Assembly: GCA_946188345.1 (NCBI GenBank)
Contig: CAMHUI010000002.1
Span: 1 to 64,000, forward strand
Source of the DNA: an uncultured Prevotellaceae bacterium
GTDB lineage: Bacteria; Bacteroidota; Bacteroidia; Bacteroidales; Bacteroidaceae
Direction: 5' to 3'
DNA length: 64,000 bases
Part shown: piece by piece, positions 33,540 through 42,773 of the stretch
How positions within the stretch are numbered: position 1 is the first letter of the stretch
How the letters are laid out: each line of letters begins with the position of its first letter
Translations under genes and position numbers: made by a program
Notes under the pieces: model-generated
The model's input: only the letters and a program-made list of their open reading frames with translations
What the model was told of the DNA's origin: nothing
The model's database searches: none

Positions 33540-36500
33540 ATGAAAGGACTGGCAATTTGGTTTCTGAAGAAAATCTATGGAATAGATGTAGATAACCTTC
33601 GAAAAGACAACAAAAGACTAAAGGAAGAGAATGGCAGACATGTCTCTAGGAATAATTCTCTGAAAAAGGATAAAGAATCCTTGTCAGAGAAAGCTATGCA
33701 TATGGAAGAAGGCTATACCGCCCTGCAGAATAAGAATCAATATCTTAATAATCAAATTGACCAGTTGCAGAGTCAGATTAAAAAGCAAAAGGACGAGTTT
33801 AAGAAGGTTGAAGAGGATTATAAGACCGACATTAGTCAATTGAAAGAAACATTAGACGACACTCGACAGGATAATGCTAGCCTTCAAACATCGTTAGATG
33901 AAGCAAAAAAAGAAATAGTGTCCCTAAAGGAGCAGCTACAAACAACACCCATATCTGTTGGAAGTAGTGATAGTGATGAAGCCCTTGATGAAATTGAGAA
34001 CTTAAAACGCCAATATGCTAGCCTCCAAGAATTGTATGAACAATTGAAAGAGGAAAACAAAAAGCAGAATGCAACAATTAGTAAGCAAGACTCTACTATT
34101 GAGAATCTGAAAAAGGCAAATAGAGAGCAAGAGGAAACTATAAAATCACAATTAAAAGAAATTGCAGAATTAAAGAAAGAACAAAAATCACCAAGCACAG
34201 ACATTATTGCAAATGAGCCGGAAGAAAAGAAGTTTGTAGATGAATTGCCTCCTATTACAGTTTCCAATGATACAACAATAGTAATAGAGGAACCCGTCAC
34301 AGGTAATAAATCAAAGAAATCAAAAGATCCGACCAAACGGACTATTGATACTGTAATTGATTTAGGAAACAACGATAAGGAAATCTATGCTGATGAATTT
34401 TTTTCTCAGCCAGAGGGTATTATCTTCAAGAAGAGAACGGAACTGGAAAAAGCCATTTCTCTACGGAGGCCAATGTATGTTTGTAAATACTGTGGCCAGA
34501 TGGTTAAAATATCAGGGAGAAAGACAGAAAGAGGTATGGCTCGCTTCTTTTCACATTTGAGAGATAGCGATGACTGCGACTATAAGACCACAACTGGAAG
34601 AACAAGGCGAGAGATAAACCGAGAAAAATTTGCCAGATGCAATGAAGGCGAACGCCATAAGTTCTTAAAAGCAGAAATAGCAAAGTATTTAGAACTGACA
34701 AATGGTATTACCGATGTCAGGACAGAAAACACCGTAAAAGGCAATCACCCTATCCTAAGATGGAGACGTCCTGATGTTATTGCCAACTATCGTGGGCAAG
34801 AAGTTGTCTTCGAGCTGCAACTAAGTACAACTTTTGTAAGTGTCATTGCGGAACGTGACTTGTTTTATAGGTTAAACCAAAAACATATTATCTGGGTTTC
34901 TAACTTTGATGAACAAGGAGAACATGTAGACTTGACCAACATGATGGTCAAGGACATTTACTACAATAATCGAATGAATCTTTTCATCTTCGACCTTGAC
35001 GCTCAAAGGAAAAGCGAAGAATTGGGAGAGTTGGTGTTGAAATGCAATTGGTTAACCCCCGATGGAACTTGGCAATACCCTAACGGAAACACATCTGACA
35101 AATTGGGCGGCAAGTTCATTCGTCTTTCTAATCTTACATTTGATAACACGTATAAGCCCTACTTTGTAGACGCAGAGCAGGCGTATTATGCAGCACATCC
35201 TGAGTTCAAAATTAAAGTTACTAACATTGAGGAGGAGAATAAAGAGATATTGGCTGAGTTGGATAGGCAATGGGAAGAAGAATTAAGTCGTGAAGAAACA
35301 GAACAGCAAAAGACAGAGGAAAAGATTCAAGAGCTAATAGAGGACAACGAGATTGACGGGGAAGTTAAGTCCACAAAGAAATACATAATCGCCCAACGAT
35401 TAGGTCAATATGGATTAATCACATACGACAGTATAATACGTATGCCATTTATCTATGATGAAATAAAGGCGCATAGGGGCTGGTATGAAGGAAAGAGAAA
35501 TGGTACAATAGAAGTTTTTGCTTCTGACTATGAACTGATTGGCACAGACATCAGACGTATTGAAAAGTTGGGAGATAGTCACAAAAAGTACGTTAAAGAG
35601 AATGATGGAGACTGGCTATGGGGTATTATGGACAATAATGCTAAGCCAATAACGCAACCTGTCTTTTCAAAAATTGACGTATGGTCTTCAGACAAGTTTA
35701 TAGCTGTTCAAGAAGGCCAATATTGTATTCTGAATCAAAACGGTCACGTCATAATTGCCGGATATGACTATATTAGCGAACTCAATAATGAAGGTATGGC
35801 CACCATCTCCAAGGATGGCCGAGAGGGGCGTATCGATTCAGAGTGCCAGGCTATAAAGTCAAATACTGAAAGAGTTTCAGACAGTCTTTCTAAAATAAAC
35901 AAGTTTGGTAAGTGGGGATTGGAGAATAGCGATGGATCGATTCTTGTTCCTTGCGATTATGATGACCTAGGTTCATTTAATAATGGTATAATAGGACTGA
36001 ATGGAATACATTTCTCTCATTTAGATGTCAAAATAGATACTGATTGTCCAGTCCGAGTGAAATATGTTTCTCGAAATGAAAGAAAGATGCTTATTTTCCG
36101 TGTAGGTAACAGAGAAGCATTTATGAATCTTCGGCAACAACAGAAGGCAACAAAGAATGGATTAAAACCTGCAGAGTTGACGCAGATGTATTTCTCTCAT
36201 GCCAACGAGGATAAGAATTTGCTATACCTTAGTGCAACTCCCGTCAAGGCTATTGCTGCCAAACAGCAGATAGATGTCAATGACTCAGATATTCCTATGG
36301 GAAGTGTTATCGAAGGTTGCATTGTTCATGTAGACAAGAACTCTTTTATTATTAAATATAAGGATGGACAAACAGCCTATTTGCATCGCTCTACGTGGGG
36401 AGAATACTCAATGGAACAATTCAATAAAGGGCAAATGGTGAAAGTGGAGAAGACGGGATTCGATAGTATACATAATAAGCATGTATGGAAGATCCTTTCT

Positions 36501-36557
36501 GTTAATTGGCCTATAACATCAAATACGGAAGAGATAGGAGGAAAATTAAGCGAATAA
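33540..36557 (+). CDS. Coiled-coil / CoiA-like PD-(D/E)XK nuclease / WG-repeat / S1 fusion protein
   Basis: A 1005-residue multidomain protein, first of three genes in an AT-rich operon. Residues about 17-215 are an uninterrupted coiled coil. About 312-350 is a CxxC zinc knuckle (Cys315, Cys318) with an FFSHL and DCDY tail, the CoiA/DUF6035-like entry to a PD-(D/E)XK nuclease: GERHKFLKAEIAKYLE, then Asp412 in RRPDVI, then Glu425-x-Gln427 in VFELQLS, the ExQ variant seen in CoiA-type nucleases. About 620-800 has WG-type repeats (LGQYGLITYD, WLWGIMDNN, KFGKWGLENSDG). About 914-980 is an S1-like OB fold (GSVIEGCIVHVDKNSFIIKY, AYLHRSTW). It probably cuts or binds nucleic acid and senses a target. 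B follows after 29 bp. The family combination is not one I can name. Confidence 0.72.
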   Translation: MKGLAIWFLKKIYGIDVDNLRKDNKRLKEENGRHVSRNNSLKKDKESLSEKAMHMEEGYTALQNKNQYLNNQIDQLQSQIKKQKDEFKKVEEDYKTDISQLKETLDDTRQDNASLQTSLDEAKKEIVSLKEQLQTTPISVGSSDSDEALDEIENLKRQYASLQELYEQLKEENKKQNATISKQDSTIENLKKANREQEETIKSQLKEIAELKKEQKSPSTDIIANEPEEKKFVDELPPITVSNDTTIVIEEPVTGNKSKKSKDPTKRTIDTVIDLGNNDKEIYADEFFSQPEGIIFKKRTELEKAISLRRPMYVCKYCGQMVKISGRKTERGMARFFSHLRDSDDCDYKTTTGRTRREINREKFARCNEGERHKFLKAEIAKYLELTNGITDVRTENTVKGNHPILRWRRPDVIANYRGQEVVFELQLSTTFVSVIAERDLFYRLNQKHIIWVSNFDEQGEHVDLTNMMVKDIYYNNRMNLFIFDLDAQRKSEELGELVLKCNWLTPDGTWQYPNGNTSDKLGGKFIRLSNLTFDNTYKPYFVDAEQAYYAAHPEFKIKVTNIEEENKEILAELDRQWEEELSREETEQQKTEEKIQELIEDNEIDGEVKSTKKYIIAQRLGQYGLITYDSIIRMPFIYDEIKAHRGWYEGKRNGTIEVFASDYELIGTDIRRIEKLGDSHKKYVKENDGDWLWGIMDNNAKPITQPVFSKIDVWSSDKFIAVQEGQYCILNQNGHVIIAGYDYISELNNEGMATISKDGREGRIDSECQAIKSNTERVSDSLSKINKFGKWGLENSDGSILVPCDYDDLGSFNNGIIGLNGIHFSHLDVKIDTDCPVRVKYVSRNERKMLIFRVGNREAFMNLRQQQKATKNGLKPAELTQMYFSHANEDKNLLYLSATPVKAIAAKQQIDVNDSDIPMGSVIEGCIVHVDKNSFIIKYKDGQTAYLHRSTWGEYSMEQFNKGQMVKVEKTGFDSIHNKHVWKILSVNWPITSNTEEIGGKLSE

Positions 36558-36586
36558 GATATTTATGATTTTCAAATAACACCACA

Positions 36587-39100
36587 ATGTCATTCAAAGA
36601 AGTCAATAACTTAAGAAAAGCAGGAAGGCTTGATGATGCATTGAGACTTGCAGAATCGGATCTTCGAGGCGAACAGTCTCATTGGACCTATAGTGCATTG
36701 TTCTGGGTTCTTCGAGATTATTGCAATCTATATATAGCCCATAATCAAAATCAATATGCCCTGAATGTCATTCAGAGAATGGAATCAGTGGTTGATTTTA
36801 TAAGTGATTATGATGGAGTTGCTCATAGTGCGCTTCAAACACTTAGGCGTCATACAACTCCATTGTGGAGTGAAGTGAATAATCTGGTAAAACTATCTAA
36901 AAATGGGCAAGAGGAATCTGCTTATACACAGATTTGCGAATTAAATAGAAATAATAATCTATCACCCTTATTACATGAAGATGTAGGTTGGATAATATAT
37001 TGGTATTTGAAGAAATGCTATGAATCATGTGGCTCATTAAATGCAAGAAGAGCCCTCCATACGTATCTTCAACTGGAAACTAAACGTCCTTCAACATTAC
37101 ACTCACAGATATTAAATGTTGCCACATTAATTAGTGAAAAATATGAGGATTTCAAATTCCTTCCATTTCTGGAGTTGTGGGATATCGAAATGTTGTCAGA
37201 TGACGACTTTAGGTCATCTATTTGGAATGACAGGGAAATTCAGCCACTTGTTGAAAAAATCATAGAACGTTGCTTCAAATTAGGCTATGCGCTAAATGAA
37301 GTTGAACAAGCATTTACAAAGAATCAGGACATATCAGAGAATCTTGTGCTTTCATTGTTTTCGAGATTTCACTTTTTCAGTATTTACAAATATTCAAAAG
37401 ATAATATTCAATTATTCTTTTCCGAAATAGAAAACTATACATCCACTATAGATGGCCTGTCCATAAAGAATGAGTATCATTCAAGAATTTTATCTTTGTA
37501 TTTATGGAAACTGCCAGAGGAAAGCAACAAAGAAGCCGTTCTCATCATAAACAAATGGGGACTTGATAATTTTAGGAATGAGGACTGGTTGAGAGAGCAA
37601 AAAGAAGAAAAAGTTTTTCCTTCTTTGGTTGAAAAAGTGATAAAGCATTACTTTGCAGGTTTAAAAAGCAATTCGTATAGAAATGTTATCCCCGCATTTG
37701 AAACATTGTTAGAAAAGGCATGTGAAAAGTATGATGATGACCAGTTAGATCGTAACTTAGCTATTCTTATGTTGGCAAAGGGCGATAAGGAGAAAGCATT
37801 ATCAATATACAGGTCGCTTTTACTGAATTTAAATCGTTTCTATGTATGGAAAGAATTAGCAGAAGCTACTGATGATATTGAATTGAAAGTATCAGCATAT
37901 TGCAAGGCTATCATTTCTGAACCCAAAGACGAATTTCTAGGGGACATCCATTTAGCATTATCTGAACTTATGTTAAATAATGGGCTCTTCCCTGAGGCAA
38001 AGCGAGAACTGCAAACATACTCTGATACATATCGAAATAACGGATGGAGATTAAAAGATGAGTTCTTAAGTCTTAATTCTAGGATACCTAATGACGTTGT
38101 TATAACAGACAGTAATTTCTCATTCTACAACTCACACATGGCTTCTGCAGAGGACTTTGTTTATTCAGATATTAATTGGACAACGATGTTCATTGCAGAC
38201 ATATATGTCCAGAAGGATGGAGATAAACAAATAAAGAAAGTGAAACTCACATCAGCAGAAGGCCTGTCAATAGCAATTAAGTTTAAGAAGCTGGCATCTT
38301 CCAACAATTACATAGGAAAATGTTATGATGTGAAGATTCATTCAAAGGAAAACCGAAAAGAAATAGTCCTTATAAAGGAATCTAGTTCCAATATTAACCA
38401 ACTACTCTCACCCGTGGTCTGCTATGTCGATTACCATAATAAAGAAAAGAAATGTTACCATCTTGTAAGTGAAACCCAGAAAGAGTTAATTTTGTCACAT
38501 GCACCAGGAAAACTAAGCGAAGGAACATTTTGTAGATGTTATGAGGTTCCTGAGTTAAAGGAAGACACTCACGATGATTTTGTATTTCTTGATTGGGATT
38601 TACTTTCTACACCTAAAAAGGCAAAACCGCAGAAAGCTATTTTCTGTGATTCAATCGAAGAAAGTGAAGGAATAGAGAAATTCCCATTAGAAACGGCAAT
38701 CGTGGATAGTGTCAATGACAGTAAAGAGCTTTTTCATTGCGTTTTTGGCAGGGGAGCAGACATTATCATAAAGTTTAATCAAACTACGCTTCGTCCGCAA
38801 ATAGGAGATTATGTAAGTATTAGATATTTGAAGAAGAAATCAAAAGAAGGGAGAGAATTTCGAAAAATGCTAGCTATTGAGCCTGCAGATACATGTGATG
38901 AGGTTTTAAAGAAAACTATTTCAGGGCCGATACGTCTAAATTACAACAGCAAAGGACAGTTGTTTGGATTTGTTGATGATTATTATGTCCCTACTCATTT
39001 AGTTGAGGGAATAAATGAGGAAGAGCCAGTTTGTGTTGATGTCGTGTTTAATGGAGAAAAGTGGCAAGCTTATAAATTGCTACGATATAACGGAAATTAG
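36587..39100 (+). CDS. TPR-like repeat protein with C-terminal OB/cold-shock-like folds
   Basis: An 837-residue protein, second gene of the AT-rich operon. The first about 480 residues are helical repeats (FKEVNNLRKAGRLDDALRLAES; LNRNNNLSPLLHEDVGWIIYWYLKKCYESCG), reading as irregular TPRs. From about 510 onward it is beta-rich, with several OB-like or cold-shock-like strand sets: KKVKLTSAEGLSIAIKFKK, then CVFGRGADIIIKFNQTTLRPQIGDYVSIRYLKK and, at the end, KGQLFGFVDDYYVPTHLVEG with CVDVVFNGEKWQAYKL. Such folds usually bind RNA or single-stranded DNA. It is joined to the nuclease gene by 29 bp and to the helicase-like gene by a stop overlapping the SD, so it is probably a subunit of the same complex. 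No enzymatic motif. Confidence 0.65.
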   Translation: MSFKEVNNLRKAGRLDDALRLAESDLRGEQSHWTYSALFWVLRDYCNLYIAHNQNQYALNVIQRMESVVDFISDYDGVAHSALQTLRRHTTPLWSEVNNLVKLSKNGQEESAYTQICELNRNNNLSPLLHEDVGWIIYWYLKKCYESCGSLNARRALHTYLQLETKRPSTLHSQILNVATLISEKYEDFKFLPFLELWDIEMLSDDDFRSSIWNDREIQPLVEKIIERCFKLGYALNEVEQAFTKNQDISENLVLSLFSRFHFFSIYKYSKDNIQLFFSEIENYTSTIDGLSIKNEYHSRILSLYLWKLPEESNKEAVLIINKWGLDNFRNEDWLREQKEEKVFPSLVEKVIKHYFAGLKSNSYRNVIPAFETLLEKACEKYDDDQLDRNLAILMLAKGDKEKALSIYRSLLLNLNRFYVWKELAEATDDIELKVSAYCKAIISEPKDEFLGDIHLALSELMLNNGLFPEAKRELQTYSDTYRNNGWRLKDEFLSLNSRIPNDVVITDSNFSFYNSHMASAEDFVYSDINWTTMFIADIYVQKDGDKQIKKVKLTSAEGLSIAIKFKKLASSNNYIGKCYDVKIHSKENRKEIVLIKESSSNINQLLSPVVCYVDYHNKEKKCYHLVSETQKELILSHAPGKLSEGTFCRCYEVPELKEDTHDDFVFLDWDLLSTPKKAKPQKAIFCDSIEESEGIEKFPLETAIVDSVNDSKELFHCVFGRGADIIIKFNQTTLRPQIGDYVSIRYLKKKSKEGREFRKMLAIEPADTCDEVLKKTISGPIRLNYNSKGQLFGFVDDYYVPTHLVEGINEEEPVCVDVVFNGEKWQAYKLLRYNGN

Positions 39101-39112
39101 GAGGATATGGTT

Positions 39113-41413
39113 ATGCAAGTAAAAAAATTGTCACCGAATAATCTGTTTAAGCAGGTTTATGCTATATGTGATAGCAATAATCCAAGTCTGGTTGTACTGA
39201 CATCAATGGATATAGAGGCTCGTAATAGATGGATACGTGCTTTTAATGAGGCGAATTATCATCTTTGGGCACATTCTATGAGAGTAATAAGACATATAGA
39301 AGGTAGGCTACACTTTGAAGAGGAAAATACAATTGATAGTGTTTACAATGTTATTTATGGAGGAGTTGACTCTGAAAACAAAGACAACCAATCAGACGAG
39401 TCAAATGACAATAATAGCGAAGAGATAGATGATAGTTCTCAGGTTATCATACCTGTTAAAAGAAGCAATTTGTTGGATAACAATTCTACTGTCGTCTTTT
39501 GTGAAGCGCAATTGTTAAGCCAAAATCTCAATCAAACGGAATTAGTCAGATATGGAACAGGCAAGCTACTAGACGATGTGCTATCTTTTGTTTTTGAGAA
39601 AGGAAATCGCAAATTAATACTGATAGGCGACCCTTATTATCTAACATATGGAAAAAGCACAGATTCTTCTTTGTGTATAGACACTTTGGCGGAGAAGATG
39701 CCCAACATTCCGATATATTGTTATGATGACGGTATACCTGAAGTTTTTTGTCCAGGGAAACAAGAACTGCGAATATTATTAGCTTCGAGTATAGAAAAAC
39801 AATGTTTCAATAATTTGCATTATAACTTTGGTGCGAATTTAGATAATATCAATAGAGAGGGTCTGGAACCAATCCTTAAAGACTGGTTTTCAGAACCATT
39901 GTCTCGTGATCCATTATATGCCGCACTTTTTTATACTAATAATGATTGCTATCTTGCTAATCTATGGATAAAAAAACATTGTCTTAAGAATGGAGAAGAA
40001 TTAGCTAAAGGTGATTTGTTGATAATGAATAATAACATAACCATATCCGTGGATTTACCTGTTGACGATCCATTAAAAATTTATAATGGTATGTATTTGA
40101 CTTTATTAGACATTATTGGTCATGAAGACAAAACTATACAAATAAAGACAAAAGGAGGAATAACTAATGTGAGTCTGTTCTTTACAAAAATAAGAGTAAA
40201 ATGTATTAGTATAGAGGGGACACCAGAAAAGGAATTGTTCATGTTAGACAATTATTTTAAGGCTGATGAACTAACAAAGAATGAACAAATTGCAATAAGA
40301 GTTTATTGTAATATGTTACTAAGGGACAGAACTCGAAAAGAGGAAATTTCATTCACTAATTCTATTCAATATCGCAATATGGTTGAAAGTGATGAATTTG
40401 TGAAATTATCATTCGATGAGCAACGAGCAATTATAGATTTAGCAAACAATGTTTGTATTGAGAAAAGCTTGCAAAAGGAAGTTCACACCACAAACGATGC
40501 TCGCAGAGTTTTTAGGCGATATCGACAACAATGGGAAATGTACATTAGAAAGCAGATTCTTGACACAGATCCCTATTTAAATGCTGCATGCCTTTCTTAT
40601 GGATGGGCTATAACTGTACACAAATCCTTGGGTGTATATTTTAATAGTATATGGCTCAAAGGAGCCCAAAATGCAAATAGTGGAATCACAAATGAGTCAT
40701 ACTTTAGGTGGTTATATAGTGGGGTGACTTCTTCTATTAAGAAACTGTATTTGTCATCTCCACAAACAATATCACCTATGATGAACTGCCAAATTGATGA
40801 TGTTGAAAATGATACCCCATATACAGGTGGTTCTTATTTGGTATTCCATGACAAAAGCATAAAAGACATCAATAATTCTATCATAACGTGTGCCAATATT
40901 AGTGATAATACAAAGATTTTAATTGATAAACTCTCTAAAGAACTACAAAAGAATAATTATGTATTAAAGGCCATTACTTGCAAGAGTTGTTATCTAACAT
41001 TGGTAGAATACACATTAGGAGTGAATAGCTCCATCGTAAAAAGGCTGCTTATCGATAACAAAGGAGAGAAAGACTGTTTTGCAGTTTCCAATGTAAGATT
41101 TGATGGGCAGATTGCCCAAGAGGACAAAATGTTTATGTGTATTATCCGACAATGTATGAGTAATGAATTGCCTACTGATTTCAGGAAGGATATTTATGAT
41201 ACATGGAAAATCAAATTACAGCAGTATTCTTTGTATATTGTAATTGCAAAAAGTCAGGAATGGCATGATACACTAATTGTTTTCAATAACGAAGATGAAA
41301 AAGTGGCTGCAGAGATTTGGTATAACAAAGACGGATTTCTAACTAAGATTAAATTTATAGCTAATGAAAGTGAGCATGTTTATAACTTATTTAAGGAAGT
41401 AATTGGTAAATAA
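39113..41413 (+). CDS. Pif1/RecD-like SF1 helicase-related protein lacking a visible Walker A
   Basis: A 766-residue protein, third gene of the AT-rich operon. Late SF1 motifs are clear: a Walker-B-like VVFCEAQLLS (Glu near 131), LILIGDPYYLT as motif III (Gly172-Asp173), a nucleic-acid-loop region KGDLLIMNNN followed by YNGMYLTLLD as in RecD/Pif1 UvrD_C_2 domains, and YGWAITVHKSLG near 500-510 followed by YSGVTSSIKKLYL, the motif V-VI region. The place of Walker A at the N-terminus holds VVLTSMDIEARNRW with no GxxxxGK(T/S). It may therefore be a non-hydrolysing or partner-activated helicase. ATG 39113 is taken because AGGAGG (39099-39104) is 8 bp before it; ATG 39107 is the alternative. Confidence 0.7.
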   Translation: MQVKKLSPNNLFKQVYAICDSNNPSLVVLTSMDIEARNRWIRAFNEANYHLWAHSMRVIRHIEGRLHFEEENTIDSVYNVIYGGVDSENKDNQSDESNDNNSEEIDDSSQVIIPVKRSNLLDNNSTVVFCEAQLLSQNLNQTELVRYGTGKLLDDVLSFVFEKGNRKLILIGDPYYLTYGKSTDSSLCIDTLAEKMPNIPIYCYDDGIPEVFCPGKQELRILLASSIEKQCFNNLHYNFGANLDNINREGLEPILKDWFSEPLSRDPLYAALFYTNNDCYLANLWIKKHCLKNGEELAKGDLLIMNNNITISVDLPVDDPLKIYNGMYLTLLDIIGHEDKTIQIKTKGGITNVSLFFTKIRVKCISIEGTPEKELFMLDNYFKADELTKNEQIAIRVYCNMLLRDRTRKEEISFTNSIQYRNMVESDEFVKLSFDEQRAIIDLANNVCIEKSLQKEVHTTNDARRVFRRYRQQWEMYIRKQILDTDPYLNAACLSYGWAITVHKSLGVYFNSIWLKGAQNANSGITNESYFRWLYSGVTSSIKKLYLSSPQTISPMMNCQIDDVENDTPYTGGSYLVFHDKSIKDINNSIITCANISDNTKILIDKLSKELQKNNYVLKAITCKSCYLTLVEYTLGVNSSIVKRLLIDNKGEKDCFAVSNVRFDGQIAQEDKMFMCIIRQCMSNELPTDFRKDIYDTWKIKLQQYSLYIVIAKSQEWHDTLIVFNNEDEKVAAEIWYNKDGFLTKIKFIANESEHVYNLFKEVIGK

Positions 41414-41460
41414 TAATCAAATGGGCACGGCAAATTAAAACTCTACCAATAGTGCTGCCA

Positions 41461-41529
41461 TACTCTAAGTTGCTTCCAAGCTTACTCATGAGTATGTTTA
41501 GAGTACGGGTAGAAGCAGGCTGGAAGCAA
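41461..41529. repeat. Overlapping inverted repeats at the island edge
   Basis: TACTCTAA (41461-41468) is mirrored by TTAGAGTA (41498-41505); TTGCTTCCA (41470-41478) is mirrored by TGGAAGCAA (41521-41529); ACTCATGAGT is a palindrome at 41484-41493. The two arm pairs cross, so the two stems would be alternative structures. It sits between the trio operon and the Fic gene. Confidence 0.7.
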
Positions 41530-41615
41530 TCTGGAAGGATGCTAAAAGCAGACCGATGAGGTAAGAAACAATAATAATGCAACGAATAAAAACGTTATAA
41601 ATAATAGAACGGGAT

Positions 41616-42491
41616 ATGAGTAAGAAGTCGATACGTTTTTTCAACGACCGCGAAGTCCGGGCCGTTTGGGACGAGCAGCACAGCAAGTGGTGGTTCTCGG
41701 CAACGGATATCGTGCGGGCTGTCAACGATGAGGAGGACTACGTCAAGGCGGGCAACTATTGGCGATGGCTGAAGAAGAAGTTGGCGACTGACGGCATTCA
41801 ACTCGTGAGTGTCACTCACGACTTCAGATTCCAAGCACCTGACGGCAAGCGGCGTTATGCTGATGCGCTGGATGCAGAGTGCGTTCAGACAGTGGCAAAG
41901 AACTATCCCAACAACCGTGCCCGTAAGTTCTTGGATTGGTTCATCTATAGCGACAGCAGCATTGACGGACAGAGCAAGAAGAAGGCTTACACGTTGATAG
42001 AGAGCGGACTAATGGACAGTATGGAACCAGGAACGGTGAAGTGTCTGCAACAGATTCACGCCTATCTGTTTGGTGGGCTATATGACTTTGCTGGCAAGAT
42101 TCGTACGAAAACCATCGCCAAGGGGAATACTTTGTTTTGTTTGGCGGAGCATTTGCACAGTTATCTTAAAACCGTTGAGGCAATGCCAGAGACAACTTTC
42201 GACGAGATTGTAGAGAAGTACGTGGAGATGAATGCGGCTCACCCATTTATGGAGGGCAACGGGCGCTCAACACGCATCTGGCTTGACATGATATTCAAGA
42301 AGCGCATGAAGATGTGCGTGGATTGGAGCCGGATTGACAAACGTGACTATCTCGACGCCATGATTGCCAGCCATACGGATAGTAGTCGTATCCATGAATT
42401 GCTCAAAGGCGCAATGACTGACAAGATTGACGACCGCGAGATATTCATGAAGGGTATCGACTACTCGTATTACTATGAGCAGGAAGAATAA
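41616..42491 (+). CDS. Bro-N / Fic domain fusion protein
   Basis: A 291-residue protein. Residues about 1-110 resemble the Bro-N (phage antirepressor) domain: RFFNDREVRAVWDEQHSKWWFSATDIVRAVNDE and the following WRWLKKKL and FRFQAPDGKRRYADALD strands. The C-terminal half is a Fic domain with the catalytic HPFMEGNGRSTR at 209-220, matching HPFx(D/E)GNGRxxR, so AMP transfer (or similar nucleotidyl transfer) is expected. A possible C-terminal SYYYEQ loosely resembles the inhibitory (S/T)xxxE(G/N) helix of class III Fic proteins. No separate antitoxin gene is seen. It is less AT rich than the trio and probably a separate accessory gene. Confidence 0.88.
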   Translation: MSKKSIRFFNDREVRAVWDEQHSKWWFSATDIVRAVNDEEDYVKAGNYWRWLKKKLATDGIQLVSVTHDFRFQAPDGKRRYADALDAECVQTVAKNYPNNRARKFLDWFIYSDSSIDGQSKKKAYTLIESGLMDSMEPGTVKCLQQIHAYLFGGLYDFAGKIRTKTIAKGNTLFCLAEHLHSYLKTVEAMPETTFDEIVEKYVEMNAAHPFMEGNGRSTRIWLDMIFKKRMKMCVDWSRIDKRDYLDAMIASHTDSSRIHELLKGAMTDKIDDREIFMKGIDYSYYYEQEE

Positions 42492-42492
42492 T

Positions 42493-42760
42493 AACATCGA
42501 AAGGAACGAAAGGGATGGGGATGCGCTCCGCGCAGAAATCTTTCAAAATCTATGCTGATGCCAAAGGCATCATAAAAAATTCGTGTTTTTCGTGTTTTTC
42601 GATGTTCCCTGATTATTTGATGTTTTTTTTGAACATCGAAAGGCACGAAAAAAACGAAAGGGATGTGCGCAGCGCATCCCCCTTTAGTCCCTTAAGTCCT
42701 TAAAGTCCGTAGAGAAAAGACCGTAGAAAAATCCGTAGAGAAAAGACCGTAGAGAAAAAC
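42493..42760. repeat. Direct repeats and short tandem repeats after the Fic gene
   Basis: AACATCGAAAGGAACGAAAG at about 42495 is echoed at 42633 by AACATCGAAAGGCACG, and each is followed by a palindrome of ATGCGC/GCGCA type (GATGCGCTCCGCGC; TGTGCGCAGCGCA). After about 42703 come CCGTAGAGAAAAGA units at 27-bp period. No gene is seen in 42492-42773. Confidence 0.6.
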
Positions 42761-42773
42761 CAGGCGAAGTTCC

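Noticed and set aside
33500..33595. 31-codon upstream frame before the nuclease gene
   Set aside because: AGGAG abuts its ATG with no spacer and the frame overlaps the main start; no sign of a leader peptide.
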